64,000 nucleotides of DNA from an uncultured Bacteroidales bacterium (GTDB lineage: Bacteria > Bacteroidota > Bacteroidia > Bacteroidales > UBA932): assembly GCA_944323345.1 (NCBI GenBank), contig CALUSC010000002.1, positions 1 through 64,000 of the forward strand. Reading direction: 5' to 3'. How positions within the stretch are numbered: position 1 is the first letter of the stretch; every line of letters begins with the position of its first letter. The notes under the pieces are model-generated. The model worked only from the letters and a program-made list of their open reading frames with translations. It did not search any database and was not told the origin of the DNA. Below, piece by piece: positions 16,449-26,522 of this stretch. Both the position numbers and the translations under genes were made by a program.

Positions 16449-19154
16449 TTACCGTTCGTTGTCTCCAGCTATGCCTTCGTCACCTGACTCCCCTGAGCCG
16501 CCGGTCGAACCGGGAGCCGGAATGCCCAGGAACTGATAGTCGCAAGTGGTCAATTCCGTCTGATGATACATTCCGTCAGTGTCTTTCCATACCAGCCCTA
16601 TGTATCCTCCATAAACTATGAAAGGTATTATGACATCGCTGGATGAGGATGTGGCATATATACCGCTATATTGTGCATTTGACAGGACATAATACAAGGC
16701 ATTTACCCAATCACTCGTCATAGAGGCATCCAGAGGGCACAGATAATATTCAGAGCACTCTGCAGGCATCGTAATGTCCACGGTTACATCGTAAAAAGAC
16801 TCATAAGGATACATGTCATTATAGCATGACGCTGACTTTAACGTAACCGTAGGTTTACCTTTCTGATAATCCGCATCAGTATCCCTCATAATCAAAGACG
16901 GTTCAATACCTGGAGTATATGTGCACTCGACACCCTTTGTAGGCAGGCCATTTTCATCAAGTGCCACCAGATAGAATACATACTCCCGTCCTGCACTCAG
17001 ATAGTCTATATTGATGACATTGTCTTCCGGCAGAGGATTCATTCCATACTGGTCAGGAATGATGGTGACGCCATACTGAACACTTCCATACTGGTCAGGC
17101 TCCACAGCCGCCAGATATTTCTCCATGACGGTCAGATCCCTTTCCCATCCGATGGCTCCGCCGACCTGAGGGAATTCCTCAGCAGTCATGTTGACATATT
17201 TGAGTCCTGTAACACTGCCTCCGGTAACTGTATAAGGTATTTTTACGGAAGACATTCCAATTTCCACTTCGCCGAGAGCAATGGAAGTAGTCTCCGACCA
17301 TGTCAGCGTCTTCAGATTGGCTTCCTGTGAGGCGACGGCATATTTCGCATCATTGTCCACAGCCACAGCTACGAGATAACCTTCTTCACCTGCTTCCAGA
17401 CCGTTGATGCTGAATGAATAAGGTTCATACAGAGCTACGGATGCAGTCACCTGTGCCACTATTGCCGCCTCATCGGCAAAGGCCTCGTATTCGGCCTTTG
17501 GTATCCACTGGGCATATACCTTATATGCTCCGTCAGCCACTATCTGTGCGGATACGGATGACATCGAAGTGGCAAGCTCTGTAATCTGAGGGGTTACAGA
17601 ACCTCCTGCAGTAATGCCGGGTACCGAAATCTCTTCATAGAAGAAATCATCTGCAGTATAAGCGGCAATATCCTTTCCGTCGATCAGAGGAAGCGCATAT
17701 ACTATATAATCGCTGTCTGGAACGAGTGGAGTACCTTCGTAAGAACCATACCAGAGCAGCGAGCCGTTATATGTCGGACCATAGTTCTGGAAAGGCCAGC
17801 CGCCTTCCAATGCAGCAGCCGCCAGGATGTCATCGAAAGTCTGGGCACCTTCGCCCTTGATGATGAATCCTGGAACGAAATCATTTGTTCCGGAAACATT
17901 TACAGTCATCTGGACATCATCGAATTTCACGCTGGTAAATTCGAATGTCACTTTTATCGGCTGATAGGATGCCGAGTAGACATCGTCTGCAGTATAGCCT
18001 GACCATGAACTTACTACAGCCCATACAGTATAGACAGTGTTTTCCTCCAGATCTGCACCGAGAATTTCGGAAAGAGGCTTGTCAGTCACTGAAGTCTGCG
18101 TCATCTCATACATCAGGGAACCGTCGTTCAGGCCGTTGACAACAGCTTCCGGAGAATACTCTGAAATCGGCATTACACCATAGAAGACACTGTTGTCATA
18201 TCCGAGATTCGCCATTACAGTAATATCTGCCGTCTGGTCAGGAGATACGGTTATTTCCAGAGCAGGTTCGCCGACCTCGACATACACTTCTGAAATGAAT
18301 GACTTGCCGTCAGCCGTCACTCCGAGAATCTTTACGACACCGGCAATATCAGCATCCGTATCATCTGCGGCAGGAGCTGTGACCGTAAGAGAAGATCTGG
18401 TAGTAGACGCATGCCATCCGGCCGGTACTTCCATGACAGCGATATTCGAGATGCCTTCAAGTACGAATTCGATTATCCTTTCTTCTCCGGCATCGAAGAA
18501 CTGCTTTCCTACAAGAGGATAAATATCCGCTTCAGTAGCATCGAACTTATTGACTTCCAGCTCTGTGCCGTCTGCAAGCGTGAAAATTACGGAAGTTTCG
18601 GTCTCTTCTGCCTTGGCGAAAATGGCGACATTCTCGGACGTCACTCCGAGACTTGTCCATGTACCTCCTGCCGACACCATCCATTCTCCGTTTTCGCCCA
18701 GCTGCAATACCGGAGTTTCAGCTTCTACCGGTATTTTTTCCCCGCCGGCACCGGTTATGGCCGTTTTGGCGCCGCCTTCAGATACGGTAGCCCAATATTT
18801 GACTCCGTCCTCCTCAATATACGTGAGCACAGGCACGATTTCATTGCCCACGGCCGGAATCTCGATTACGGTATTCTCCTTATCCGACAGGGTTATGGTG
18901 TACATGCCGGTCTCCTCGTCGAGAAGGCATGAAAGAATAGTGGTCTTTCCGTCCACTATGGCCTGAAGAGCTGCCAGCTGGGTGTCCATTTCCGTCTCCA
19001 GTGCGGTAAGACGGTCATTGATGTCCGTGATCTGCTGTTTCAGTTCCGAATCATCAAACTGGTCGCACGATGTCATCGGCACGAGACCGATTCCTGTAAC
19101 CAGCAAGGCAGCAGCCATGTGCGCTGCCTTGCTCCAAATTTCGAGTTTTTTCAT
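16449..19154 (-). CDS. Large surface lipoprotein with DUF4988 / PL29-N-like region and repeated beta domains
   Basis: A lipoprotein of 901 residues (lipobox MTSC). Just after the lipid anchor comes a short coiled coil (ELKQQITDINDRLTALETE) and a segment typical of DUF4988, also called the PL29 lyase N-terminal region. The remainder is a series of Ig- or fibronectin-III-like beta domains whose edges repeat the theme N-T-V-Y-T-V-W-A, S-D-Y-I-V-Y-A and R-E-Y-V-F-Y-L. No catalytic motif was found and no lyase domain follows, so it is probably a binding or scaffold protein on the cell surface. It is the last gene before the terminator. Its C-terminus is Gly/Ser-rich (PGSTGGSGESGDEG). Confidence 0.7.
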   Translation of the reverse strand: MKKLEIWSKAAHMAAALLVTGIGLVPMTSCDQFDDSELKQQITDINDRLTALETEMDTQLAALQAIVDGKTTILSCLLDEETGMYTITLSDKENTVIEIPAVGNEIVPVLTYIEEDGVKYWATVSEGGAKTAITGAGGEKIPVEAETPVLQLGENGEWMVSAGGTWTSLGVTSENVAIFAKAEETETSVIFTLADGTELEVNKFDATEADIYPLVGKQFFDAGEERIIEFVLEGISNIAVMEVPAGWHASTTRSSLTVTAPAADDTDADIAGVVKILGVTADGKSFISEVYVEVGEPALEITVSPDQTADITVMANLGYDNSVFYGVMPISEYSPEAVVNGLNDGSLMYEMTQTSVTDKPLSEILGADLEENTVYTVWAVVSSWSGYTADDVYSASYQPIKVTFEFTSVKFDDVQMTVNVSGTNDFVPGFIIKGEGAQTFDDILAAAALEGGWPFQNYGPTYNGSLLWYGSYEGTPLVPDSDYIVYALPLIDGKDIAAYTADDFFYEEISVPGITAGGSVTPQITELATSMSSVSAQIVADGAYKVYAQWIPKAEYEAFADEAAIVAQVTASVALYEPYSFSINGLEAGEEGYLVAVAVDNDAKYAVASQEANLKTLTWSETTSIALGEVEIGMSSVKIPYTVTGGSVTGLKYVNMTAEEFPQVGGAIGWERDLTVMEKYLAAVEPDQYGSVQYGVTIIPDQYGMNPLPEDNVINIDYLSAGREYVFYLVALDENGLPTKGVECTYTPGIEPSLIMRDTDADYQKGKPTVTLKSASCYNDMYPYESFYDVTVDITMPAECSEYYLCPLDASMTSDWVNALYYVLSNAQYSGIYATSSSSDVIIPFIVYGGYIGLVWKDTDGMYHQTELTTCDYQFLGIPAPGSTGGSGESGDEGIAGDNER

Positions 19155-19185
19155 AATATAAAGATCTTTAGTCCGTTATTTTCCA

Positions 19186-21531
19186 TTAAAGGAAGTCTGC
19201 TACACTGTAATGAAGTTCCTGTCCGTCATATATGACATATATGAGATCGCCGTATACAGGAGTGCTTCCGTCGGCACCTACAGGGACACACATCGTAATA
19301 CATGGATCCGTACCTGTATAAGGCATTTCCGTCATCGTATAATATGTCATACCGCCGGTTCCGCCCTCAGTTCCGTCTCCGAGTACGGCAGCTCTCAATG
19401 TCGACAATATGTCATTCTCGTTAAGAAGCCCGTCTTCCTTGACTTTGCCGTTTACCAGATCGGCAGGACTCCATGAAGCCGAAATTTCGTTGGAAGTGGT
19501 AGCCTGCATGATGAGCATTCTTCCGACTTCTTTCACAGGATTGAATATCACGGTGAATCCGCTTCCGTCGGCATAAGTCTGGGCAGTCATCTGTACCTCA
19601 GGATTCGGTCCGGGATTCAGAGCTGCAGGTGTCCCTTCATAAATTTCAGTCTCCCCGACATTTCCATCCCAGTCCTCCGGAGCTGCCACGAGTTCGTATG
19701 TCGTACCAGGGACCATATCCGCATAAGTCCACTGGTCCGTAACCGTACCGTCATCGTTCAGCACCGTAGTTCCAGTAGAATTGCTTACAGGATTTCCGAG
19801 AGGGTCCGTACCTGAAACGAGGTCATCCCAGTTGTAGAACCAGATATTGCAGAGAGGATTATTGAATGTGTCGACTCCTTCGAAATAATACCTTATCCAG
19901 TCGGCATGAGTAGTGTTCTCGAAGTCAAGATTATCCTGTCCCTCCACGAATCCCGGTATCCATGGCTTGTTATTGTTCATTGCATTCGCCTGGCCGTCAG
20001 CTGTTGGTGAAACCACCTGCCAGTAATATGCAGCTACTTCCTCCGGATCGTAAGTAAACTTCACGGTAAATCCTATAGGGCTTGTTCCGTCCTCGATTTC
20101 CACCTTGAAGCTTCCGTTGAACTTGGACGGATCCGTAACATTCCTCGGTTTGGTTTTAAACGGTTCGGTAGCATACACATCGACAGCCTCTCCGAAATAG
20201 TTGATGGCGATATAAGCTATCACATATTCCGTATCAGGAAGGATATCCTTCATGTCTATCCTGTAGGCAGGAACCTTTGCACCTTCGCCTTGAGCTTCCA
20301 TGATGGAATCGTCATACCTGAAATTAGGATTCTGGATTACCCAGCCTTCATTCTTGAGTTCGGTTATGAGGGCTTGGCGTGCTTCCTCGTCATTTGCGAA
20401 TTTGGAATCCCATTCAGCTTTGGTATAGTGGCGGATATCCACTTCGCTGGTGTACTTGTCCATATCTGCCGAGAGCCAGAATACGAGAGAACCGATATGG
20501 TTCTGGTCCACAGTGACAGTAGCTGATGCTTCCTGAGCATCTTCCGGAATAGGCTTTACAGTGATGTCCGCTGTCCTCAACTCGCCAGGAGTACCGTTCA
20601 CATCCACAGCCACAGCCGTAGCCATGGCATCTGCAGCCTGCTCTTCGGTAAGTTCTATCGGCATAGGGAAAGGATTCGCATCCCCGTCGAAAGGATAAGC
20701 ATCCTGAAGCATCATGTTTCTGAGATAATCACGGTACATTCTCTCGCCGAATGCATCGATATATGCTTCGATTTCCGACTTCACGCCTGTAAATTCATAG
20801 AATGCCGCGGCATCGGCAGACATGGGAGCATAATCCAGAATGATACCGCCGTATGCAGGCTCTACATCTATCTCGATGTCCGGATTTCCGTCCAGAGGCC
20901 TGTGAGGAGTCCTCACATAGCAGATGGACAGTCCGGCCGGAGTCTGGGCGTCCGCCTCGTAATATGCCTGAGCCAGAATCAGGTATTCGGCATCTGGAAC
21001 GATAGGAGGCACGAAAGTATAGCCTGCCTTCGACCATACTATCTCGATCTCATTGTCATCTTCGCCCTCTATATTATATGTGAGGTCTGAACCGCCGACA
21101 TAGCCGAGTTCTGCGCCCGAACTGCCTTCATGCAGATAAGAGCGCAGAATTTCTTCCACGGCCTCAGACGTAATTCCGGCAGACCAGTCCAGATTTATCA
21201 GATGGTTATAAAGTCCTGAAAGAGGGAATGCACATACCTTGAATGACTTCACACCTGAGCCAGGACGGCATACGAATGTGAAATCCTTCTCTGAAAGCGA
21301 TGTCACTTCTATGGACACGCCGTCCGCACCCTGCTCGACTACATACGGAGTCCATGCTATAGGATACGCCACTGAAGAATGATCCAGCGGCTCCGGGAAC
21401 TGGGACGGGTCAGTCTGCGAGCCTCCGCCCGTATTGTCCGGATCCAACGTGTCTTCCTTACATGAAGAAAGAGACTGTATGGCAGCGACGGATATTACCG
21501 CAGCCATGAGAATGTTGAAAATCTTTTTCAT
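19186..21531 (-). CDS. Large surface lipoprotein, beta-domain repeats, function unknown
   Basis: A lipoprotein of 781 residues (lipobox LSSC) that I cannot place in a named family. After a low-complexity linker (DPDNTGGGSQTDPSQ) it shows several fibronectin-III-like segments with the same strand signature as its neighbour (DTEYVIAYIAI, TTYELVAAPEDW). A central helical part (residues about 245-300) contains AYIDAFGERMYRDYLRN. It is rich in Asp, Glu and Tyr and has almost no Cys. The 31-bp spacing to the next gene and 25 bp from the previous one place it in the same operon as the Omp28 genes. The two giant lipoproteins may form a surface assembly or take part in adhesion or substrate capture. 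Confidence 0.6.
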   Translation of the reverse strand: MKKIFNILMAAVISVAAIQSLSSCKEDTLDPDNTGGGSQTDPSQFPEPLDHSSVAYPIAWTPYVVEQGADGVSIEVTSLSEKDFTFVCRPGSGVKSFKVCAFPLSGLYNHLINLDWSAGITSEAVEEILRSYLHEGSSGAELGYVGGSDLTYNIEGEDDNEIEIVWSKAGYTFVPPIVPDAEYLILAQAYYEADAQTPAGLSICYVRTPHRPLDGNPDIEIDVEPAYGGIILDYAPMSADAAAFYEFTGVKSEIEAYIDAFGERMYRDYLRNMMLQDAYPFDGDANPFPMPIELTEEQAADAMATAVAVDVNGTPGELRTADITVKPIPEDAQEASATVTVDQNHIGSLVFWLSADMDKYTSEVDIRHYTKAEWDSKFANDEEARQALITELKNEGWVIQNPNFRYDDSIMEAQGEGAKVPAYRIDMKDILPDTEYVIAYIAINYFGEAVDVYATEPFKTKPRNVTDPSKFNGSFKVEIEDGTSPIGFTVKFTYDPEEVAAYYWQVVSPTADGQANAMNNNKPWIPGFVEGQDNLDFENTTHADWIRYYFEGVDTFNNPLCNIWFYNWDDLVSGTDPLGNPVSNSTGTTVLNDDGTVTDQWTYADMVPGTTYELVAAPEDWDGNVGETEIYEGTPAALNPGPNPEVQMTAQTYADGSGFTVIFNPVKEVGRMLIMQATTSNEISASWSPADLVNGKVKEDGLLNENDILSTLRAAVLGDGTEGGTGGMTYYTMTEMPYTGTDPCITMCVPVGADGSTPVYGDLIYVIYDGQELHYSVADFL

Positions 21532-21556
21532 CTTGTATTAATATTTTATATGGTTT

Positions 21557-22594
21557 TTATTCATTGAACTCATAACCGATATTCCCGCCGTCGAGAGGAC
21601 AGCTGAGGCAGTTGTTGGCATAGCCTTCTTCATCGTAGGCGACAGCACAAATCACGGTGTTGTCCGGATTCCATAACGGATCGATCTCTACGGGATATTC
21701 CTTTACGACCTCCTGGCCTGAAGCCAGTTCGCCGAAATTGTCTCCCTTCCAGCTTCCTGTAACGACAGAACGGACTACATCACGATGCTCATAGTCGTCC
21801 TGCCGGCCCAGAGCAGTATCCTGCCAGGCCACAATCCTGTCTTCGACTACAAAGAGGGCTACCCTGTATGAAGAATGCTCGGTCGAAGTCAGTCTGACGG
21901 TGACATTCGCGGAAGTTCCGTCGCCGGACAATGCGGAAGTCAGAGACAGTCCGCAATGTGCCGGATATTCGGTTTTCGATACCTCGTACGCTTCGCTCAA
22001 TATGCCTCTGTCACCGGAATCGCGCATATCGAAAACAAATGAAGGAAGAGTCTGGCTCCCGAATTCAGAGCGCATTTCCTCGGTACCGTCTATATAAAAA
22101 ATATCGTCTCCCATGCTGTTGCTGTGGAAAGCGAGGACTACTGCAGTTTCATCTGCCAGCTTTTCCCTCAGAAAATATCCGAACAGGAAATCGGAACCGT
22201 CCGGACAGAATGTACACTGCTGTGCGGTAAATTCCACTATACAGTAATTGCGCTTGTAAAGCGATTTCACTTCGCCTTCAGCCGTCACGGCAACAGTTTC
22301 CGATGTCTTTCCGTTATATTCGGCGTAAAAACGGTACTGTCCCGGAGCCTCCGCAGTAAAAGTATTCCCCTTCACTGCAGAATTGTCATCGGCACAATAT
22401 ATTACAGCCTCCTGTGTAACATCGGCAGCATTGTCCGTGACTGTAAATGTCACGGCATCTTTTCCGTCGGCGGATATTACCGTCTTGTCAGCAAAAATTT
22501 CAAGCCCGGCACTTTCATCCGTCTGTCCCGTGCATGAAGCCAAAAGCACCGGCAGGCACAACGCCGGCAATATTGACAGAATCTTTTTCATCAT
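21557..22594 (-). CDS. Omp28-like lipoprotein with thioredoxin-fold CxxC (copy 3)
   Basis: A lipoprotein of 345 residues (lipobox LASC). Residues about 30-110 form an invasin/Ig-like domain (ISADGKDAVTFTV). From about residue 115 it has the Omp28 thioredoxin-like domain with an active-site-like motif QQCTFCP (Cys127 and Cys130). Omp28 proteins are outer-membrane lipoproteins of Porphyromonas and its relatives, with proposed roles in adhesion; their redox function is not established. It is the third of three tandem paralogues in one operon, only 3 bp from the preceding gene. The paralogues differ widely in sequence but share the order lipobox, Ig domain, CxxC domain. Confidence 0.82.
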   Translation of the reverse strand: MMKKILSILPALCLPVLLASCTGQTDESAGLEIFADKTVISADGKDAVTFTVTDNAADVTQEAVIYCADDNSAVKGNTFTAEAPGQYRFYAEYNGKTSETVAVTAEGEVKSLYKRNYCIVEFTAQQCTFCPDGSDFLFGYFLREKLADETAVVLAFHSNSMGDDIFYIDGTEEMRSEFGSQTLPSFVFDMRDSGDRGILSEAYEVSKTEYPAHCGLSLTSALSGDGTSANVTVRLTSTEHSSYRVALFVVEDRIVAWQDTALGRQDDYEHRDVVRSVVTGSWKGDNFGELASGQEVVKEYPVEIDPLWNPDNTVICAVAYDEEGYANNCLSCPLDGGNIGYEFNE

Positions 22595-22597
22595 CCG

Positions 22598-23734
22598 TTA
22601 ATTTTCATTTGTCAGATAATCCGAAACTCCTCCGGCCAGGCTGCATTCATTCACATTGTCAGCCACATAGGACGAGCCATCTTCTGTCGGTACGAGTACG
22701 GCAGCCACGACTCTCATGTTTTCCGGATTCCATGAATCTGGAATGACCGTTCCGTATGTTTCCTCATATTCGGTTCCAGGATACAGAGCTATCCTGCCGT
22801 TCACATAGTCGCCGTATATACCTTCGGACAGGACTGTCCTGACGACATTGTCATGCACATAATCCGGGTCGTCGATCTGGGTCGCGACTATACCGTCTTC
22901 CACCAGAAATACCGCGACACGACACTTCTGCTGACTGTTGGATTTTATCCTTACGGAAACGGAAGCCGTCCTGTCTTCCTGATTCCATTCGGACGCGACC
23001 GCCACGCCGCATTCCGGAACGTAACTGTCCAGCTCCCTGTCCAGTTCCGCATCGATGACTGCCTTTATGTTGGACATGGCATTCTCAGGCTGGTGCATAT
23101 TGAAAAACAGGGCAGGCAAGGTTACCGACGAGCCGATGAACTCTGCCGCGAACTGTCGCGACTGCTGGATAGTCATGGGATCCGCGCCCTGATAGTCGAG
23201 ATGGAAGGCTACGGGACACAGGACACCCGGCCTTTCGGAAGCAATGCTCTTCAAGGCTGCCGTCAGATCGGGACATCCGATGCACGTTGTCGATGTGAAC
23301 TGGAAAGCCAGGACCTTCTGCTCCCACTCGGAAGTCTGTATATCCCCGGTCGGGACAGCTGTGACAGTCACTTCATTGTCGGTATATACGGCTCCATCGT
23401 CATAATATCGTGCAGTGAAAGTATAGATTCCCGGTGTAGTGGTCGAAAAAGTATTGATTCCGGCAGAGAGCCTGCTTTCATCACCTTCGAATGTCCGGAT
23501 AAGATTCATTTCACTGGAAGTGCTGACATCTTGCGATCCGTACATCACGCGGAAAACCACTTCCGTACTGCCGTCGGCCGGAATCTCGGTCTGCCCGTCT
23601 GCAAATATGCGGAGTACGCCTTCAGGCACTATCTCATCATCGGAATTGCCTGAACAAGACACGATGCCGGCGACGAAAGCCGACAACAGGATAATTTTTC
23701 CTGAATTTCTGAACATCGACAAAAAATTACTCAT
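22598..23734 (-). CDS. Omp28-like lipoprotein with thioredoxin-fold CxxC (copy 2)
   Basis: The middle Omp28 paralogue, 378 residues from ATG 23734; a further ATG at 23716 is also plausible, and the open frame begins at 23743. Lipobox GIVSC, an Ig-like domain (IPADGSTEVVFRV) and the thioredoxin-like domain with TTCIGCP (Cys151 and Cys154). I choose 23734 because its ATGAGTAA overlaps the stop of the upstream paralogue, a usual coupling arrangement. The domain order and spacing mirror the flanking copies, pointing to ancient tandem duplication. Confidence 0.8.
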   Translation of the reverse strand: MSNFLSMFRNSGKIILLSAFVAGIVSCSGNSDDEIVPEGVLRIFADGQTEIPADGSTEVVFRVMYGSQDVSTSSEMNLIRTFEGDESRLSAGINTFSTTTPGIYTFTARYYDDGAVYTDNEVTVTAVPTGDIQTSEWEQKVLAFQFTSTTCIGCPDLTAALKSIASERPGVLCPVAFHLDYQGADPMTIQQSRQFAAEFIGSSVTLPALFFNMHQPENAMSNIKAVIDAELDRELDSYVPECGVAVASEWNQEDRTASVSVRIKSNSQQKCRVAVFLVEDGIVATQIDDPDYVHDNVVRTVLSEGIYGDYVNGRIALYPGTEYEETYGTVIPDSWNPENMRVVAAVLVPTEDGSSYVADNVNECSLAGGVSDYLTNEN

Positions 23735-24854
23735 TATACACATAGTCTACACTGCCGTTCACAGGGCACGAAACGATGTTGTCGACCATAGTGGTCCCGT
23801 CATCGAGCCTTTTGAGGGCATATACCACTATATTGCAGTTTTCCGGCTGTGAAGCCAGTTCCGTACTGCTCAGTCTGAAAGTCTTTTCATATTCATCACC
23901 GGTCGCCACCTCTACTGCGTTGGCGGAAGTATATGAACAGAAATCACCGGAATAGCTCCTGACTATATGATGATACATTCCGTCGGGTTCTTCTCCTGTC
24001 GCCACGAACTGATTATCCAGAAGCAGGGCGCATTCGAGATCGTAAGTCCCTCCCTTGTCCGACATGAGAGTAGCCTTTGCGGACAGTTCTCCATCGGTGC
24101 AGACGGCTTCGACCTTGATCCCGCAAGTGGCCGGATAATTCCTGCGCTGGTCATTGACTGCTTCTTCTATGGCAGAACTTGTCCTCAGAGTAAGTGTAGT
24201 GTTGAGATTTATCACGAGTGACGGGAAACCCAGAAGATCGAAAGTCGAAAGCATGAGATTTCCGAGATCCGCATCTTTGGAAGGATCCACTACGACACGG
24301 TAAGGATCGTTGCCGGAACCGTTGCCGTGACATGCCAGAATGACCGTATGCTCCTTGACGGCATCTTCCATTCCGTTAAGTCCGGCAGTCATGGACGGAC
24401 AGTTGGGGCACCATGTCCCTGTCATCTTGTATATGGCCACATTCCTGTGGAATTTTTCGTACTTGCTGCGGTTTACTGCCGTAACCGTGACCGTATTCTC
24501 GCTCGGCACGCCTTTATATACGCCTCTGAAGACATAAGTGCCGTTATCGAAAGCCGAATAAGTCCTCTGGAGCCTGTCCAGATACTCCTGTCCGCCATCG
24601 GCATACTCTATTCTGAAATATACCCCGGACGGATCCGCTGTCGTCAGGTCTATTCCGTTTTCATCCTTGAGTGTAAACGTTACTACTGACGTAGCGTCCG
24701 CTTCAAGCTCAGTCTTGTCTACCGATACGGTATAAGGACCTTCCGAAGCGTCGGTTCCTCCGTTCCCTTCAGGATCTACATTTCCGCTGCACGAATAAAT
24801 GATTGCCGCAGGCAGCAAAGCAGCTATAATAAAACATCCTTTCATCATTTTCAT
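23727..24854 (-). CDS. Omp28-like lipoprotein with thioredoxin-fold CxxC (copy 1)
   Basis: The first Omp28 paralogue, 375 residues. The signal peptide ends in a lipobox-like IYSC. An Ig-like domain (LEADATSVVTFTL) is followed by a thioredoxin-like domain with TWCPNCP (Cys149 and Cys152), the closest of the three to the canonical thioredoxin WCxxC. It starts 13 bp after the DUF6029 gene. With the TlpA-like protein at the head of the operon, all four thioredoxin-fold proteins keep both cysteines, suggesting a shared thiol-disulfide function in the envelope. Confidence 0.82.
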   Translation of the reverse strand: MKMMKGCFIIAALLPAAIIYSCSGNVDPEGNGGTDASEGPYTVSVDKTELEADATSVVTFTLKDENGIDLTTADPSGVYFRIEYADGGQEYLDRLQRTYSAFDNGTYVFRGVYKGVPSENTVTVTAVNRSKYEKFHRNVAIYKMTGTWCPNCPSMTAGLNGMEDAVKEHTVILACHGNGSGNDPYRVVVDPSKDADLGNLMLSTFDLLGFPSLVINLNTTLTLRTSSAIEEAVNDQRRNYPATCGIKVEAVCTDGELSAKATLMSDKGGTYDLECALLLDNQFVATGEEPDGMYHHIVRSYSGDFCSYTSANAVEVATGDEYEKTFRLSSTELASQPENCNIVVYALKRLDDGTTMVDNIVSCPVNGSVDYVYNE

Positions 24855-24867
24855 TACTTTATTTCTT

Positions 24868-26511
24868 TTAGAATGAAGTCGTTATGGTAAAATTAGCTCC
24901 CGTATATGCAGGAATGGCCCTGCAGACACCTCCGGAGCAGATATATCCGGCCTTGTACCGCCCGTATGCAAGTGAAAACCTGGTTCGCGACCTGGCATAG
25001 CTGACACCTATATTATAATAATGAGTGCCTGTGTCGCCATGATTTATCATATCGCTGCCGTATATACTCCAGTACGGAGCGAAGTTGATTTCCAGCAGCG
25101 CCGCCATCCAGTCCTTCTGATCCTCATGCGTAGCGAGATACTGGAGTTCCAGTCTCGTAGAGAATTTCGAAGTGAACTTGTACAGGAGATCAGCCACCAC
25201 GATATTGGACAGGTATGTGCTCTTGTTTGCACCGTAGCTCGGATTATATTCCTGCATGGAATACAGGAGGGTCATCTTGAATTCTTTCGTCCACTGTTTC
25301 TCCAGATCGACACTGAGGTCTCGGTAAAGCATGTTTCCGGCCTTTGCGGTCCCTTCTTCAGCCAGTGTATAATATGTCGAGAAATTAGCATGCAGTCTGG
25401 TGCCTCTTTTCCCGCCCAGGACAGTACCTCTGCGGAAATTGTAAAACACATCGACCTGTCCGCCGATCTCGCCGCTGTTGACGAATCTTCCGCTCAAATC
25501 TCCTGTACGCGACGTGTACGGATGGAGAGTAGTCAGCAGATACGTGTATTGCGTACACATGGCCGGCACATAATTCAACATGTTCGAAGTGGAAGTGTTT
25601 CCCGTCATTATCTTCGAGTCCATCCACTCCAGACGGCGTGCGGTCACGTTCAGGCCCAGGCCGTGGCCGTTATATCCGGCCTCTATAAGCTGGGCGTTGC
25701 CTTTCTTGCCGAGATAGGCAGGATCGGAAGATGTCTGGATGAACGGATTGTTGTAATATTTGTTCCCTGCATCGACATATTCCCCCTTGAAGAAGAAGCC
25801 TGAAGTCTCCAGATTCAGCCGTCCGGACCAGCCGAAATTATTCGGAAGGGCACCCGATTCTTCCAGGTCAATGGACGGATGCTCATACCTGTCCAGTGCA
25901 GAACCTTCTATCGCAAGATATACATCATTCCACCCTGCAAGATTCGAGAGCGCGAAACTGATATCCGCACCTTTCACCTGAGTGTCGCTATATTCCATAC
26001 CGAAACGCGGCATGCCCCACAAGGCCTTGAATGAAACTATATCATTGTAATTATAGGTAAACCTGGCTCCGAAAAGAGCATTGTTCAGTCCGAGTGCGCG
26101 GTCCTCCCATGTTCTGAAAAGCAGGCCGCTGCCGAACTGGTCATAGAAAGAACCGGCAGTGATGCCGAAGTTCTCGTCTTTCCAGCCGACATAAAGATTC
26201 GTCAGTCCGATTTTCTCCAGTTCGGAAGGATAACCGACCAGGGCTGGTTCATACGCCTCCACCTGCATTCCGGCGGAAAATTTGCCGCGATAATAATCGA
26301 GTTTCATGTAATTATTTGATCCCCACCGCTCTTCCGGAACAGACGCATTTGTCCTGGCATCATCGTGATACCATGTCGTATTGGTCTCGAAACTGCCTTT
26401 CAGATAACCTTTCGCCGCCTTCCCGTTGTCATCCGATGCCGCATGGGCGGCGACACTCGCCGCCATTCCGGCAATGACAGCCGGCACTATGCTCCTAAGC
26501 ACACTCTTCAT
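24868..26511 (-). CDS. DUF6029-type outer membrane beta-barrel protein
   Basis: A protein of 547 residues with a cleavable signal peptide (ending near AAHAAS) and a body of alternating aromatic strands ending in a terminal Phe (ANFTITTSF), the pattern of an outer membrane barrel. It resembles the DUF6029 family, which in Bacteroidota is commonly encoded beside TlpA and Omp28 genes. Charged extracellular-type loops (EYSDTQVKGADIS, KYYNNPFIQTSSD) support a porin-like or receptor-like role. It lies 11 bp after the TlpA-like gene. No substrate can be inferred. Confidence 0.72.
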   Translation of the reverse strand: MKSVLRSIVPAVIAGMAASVAAHAASDDNGKAAKGYLKGSFETNTTWYHDDARTNASVPEERWGSNNYMKLDYYRGKFSAGMQVEAYEPALVGYPSELEKIGLTNLYVGWKDENFGITAGSFYDQFGSGLLFRTWEDRALGLNNALFGARFTYNYNDIVSFKALWGMPRFGMEYSDTQVKGADISFALSNLAGWNDVYLAIEGSALDRYEHPSIDLEESGALPNNFGWSGRLNLETSGFFFKGEYVDAGNKYYNNPFIQTSSDPAYLGKKGNAQLIEAGYNGHGLGLNVTARRLEWMDSKIMTGNTSTSNMLNYVPAMCTQYTYLLTTLHPYTSRTGDLSGRFVNSGEIGGQVDVFYNFRRGTVLGGKRGTRLHANFSTYYTLAEEGTAKAGNMLYRDLSVDLEKQWTKEFKMTLLYSMQEYNPSYGANKSTYLSNIVVADLLYKFTSKFSTRLELQYLATHEDQKDWMAALLEINFAPYWSIYGSDMINHGDTGTHYYNIGVSYARSRTRFSLAYGRYKAGYICSGGVCRAIPAYTGANFTITTSF

Positions 26512-26522
26512 TTCCGGACAGA

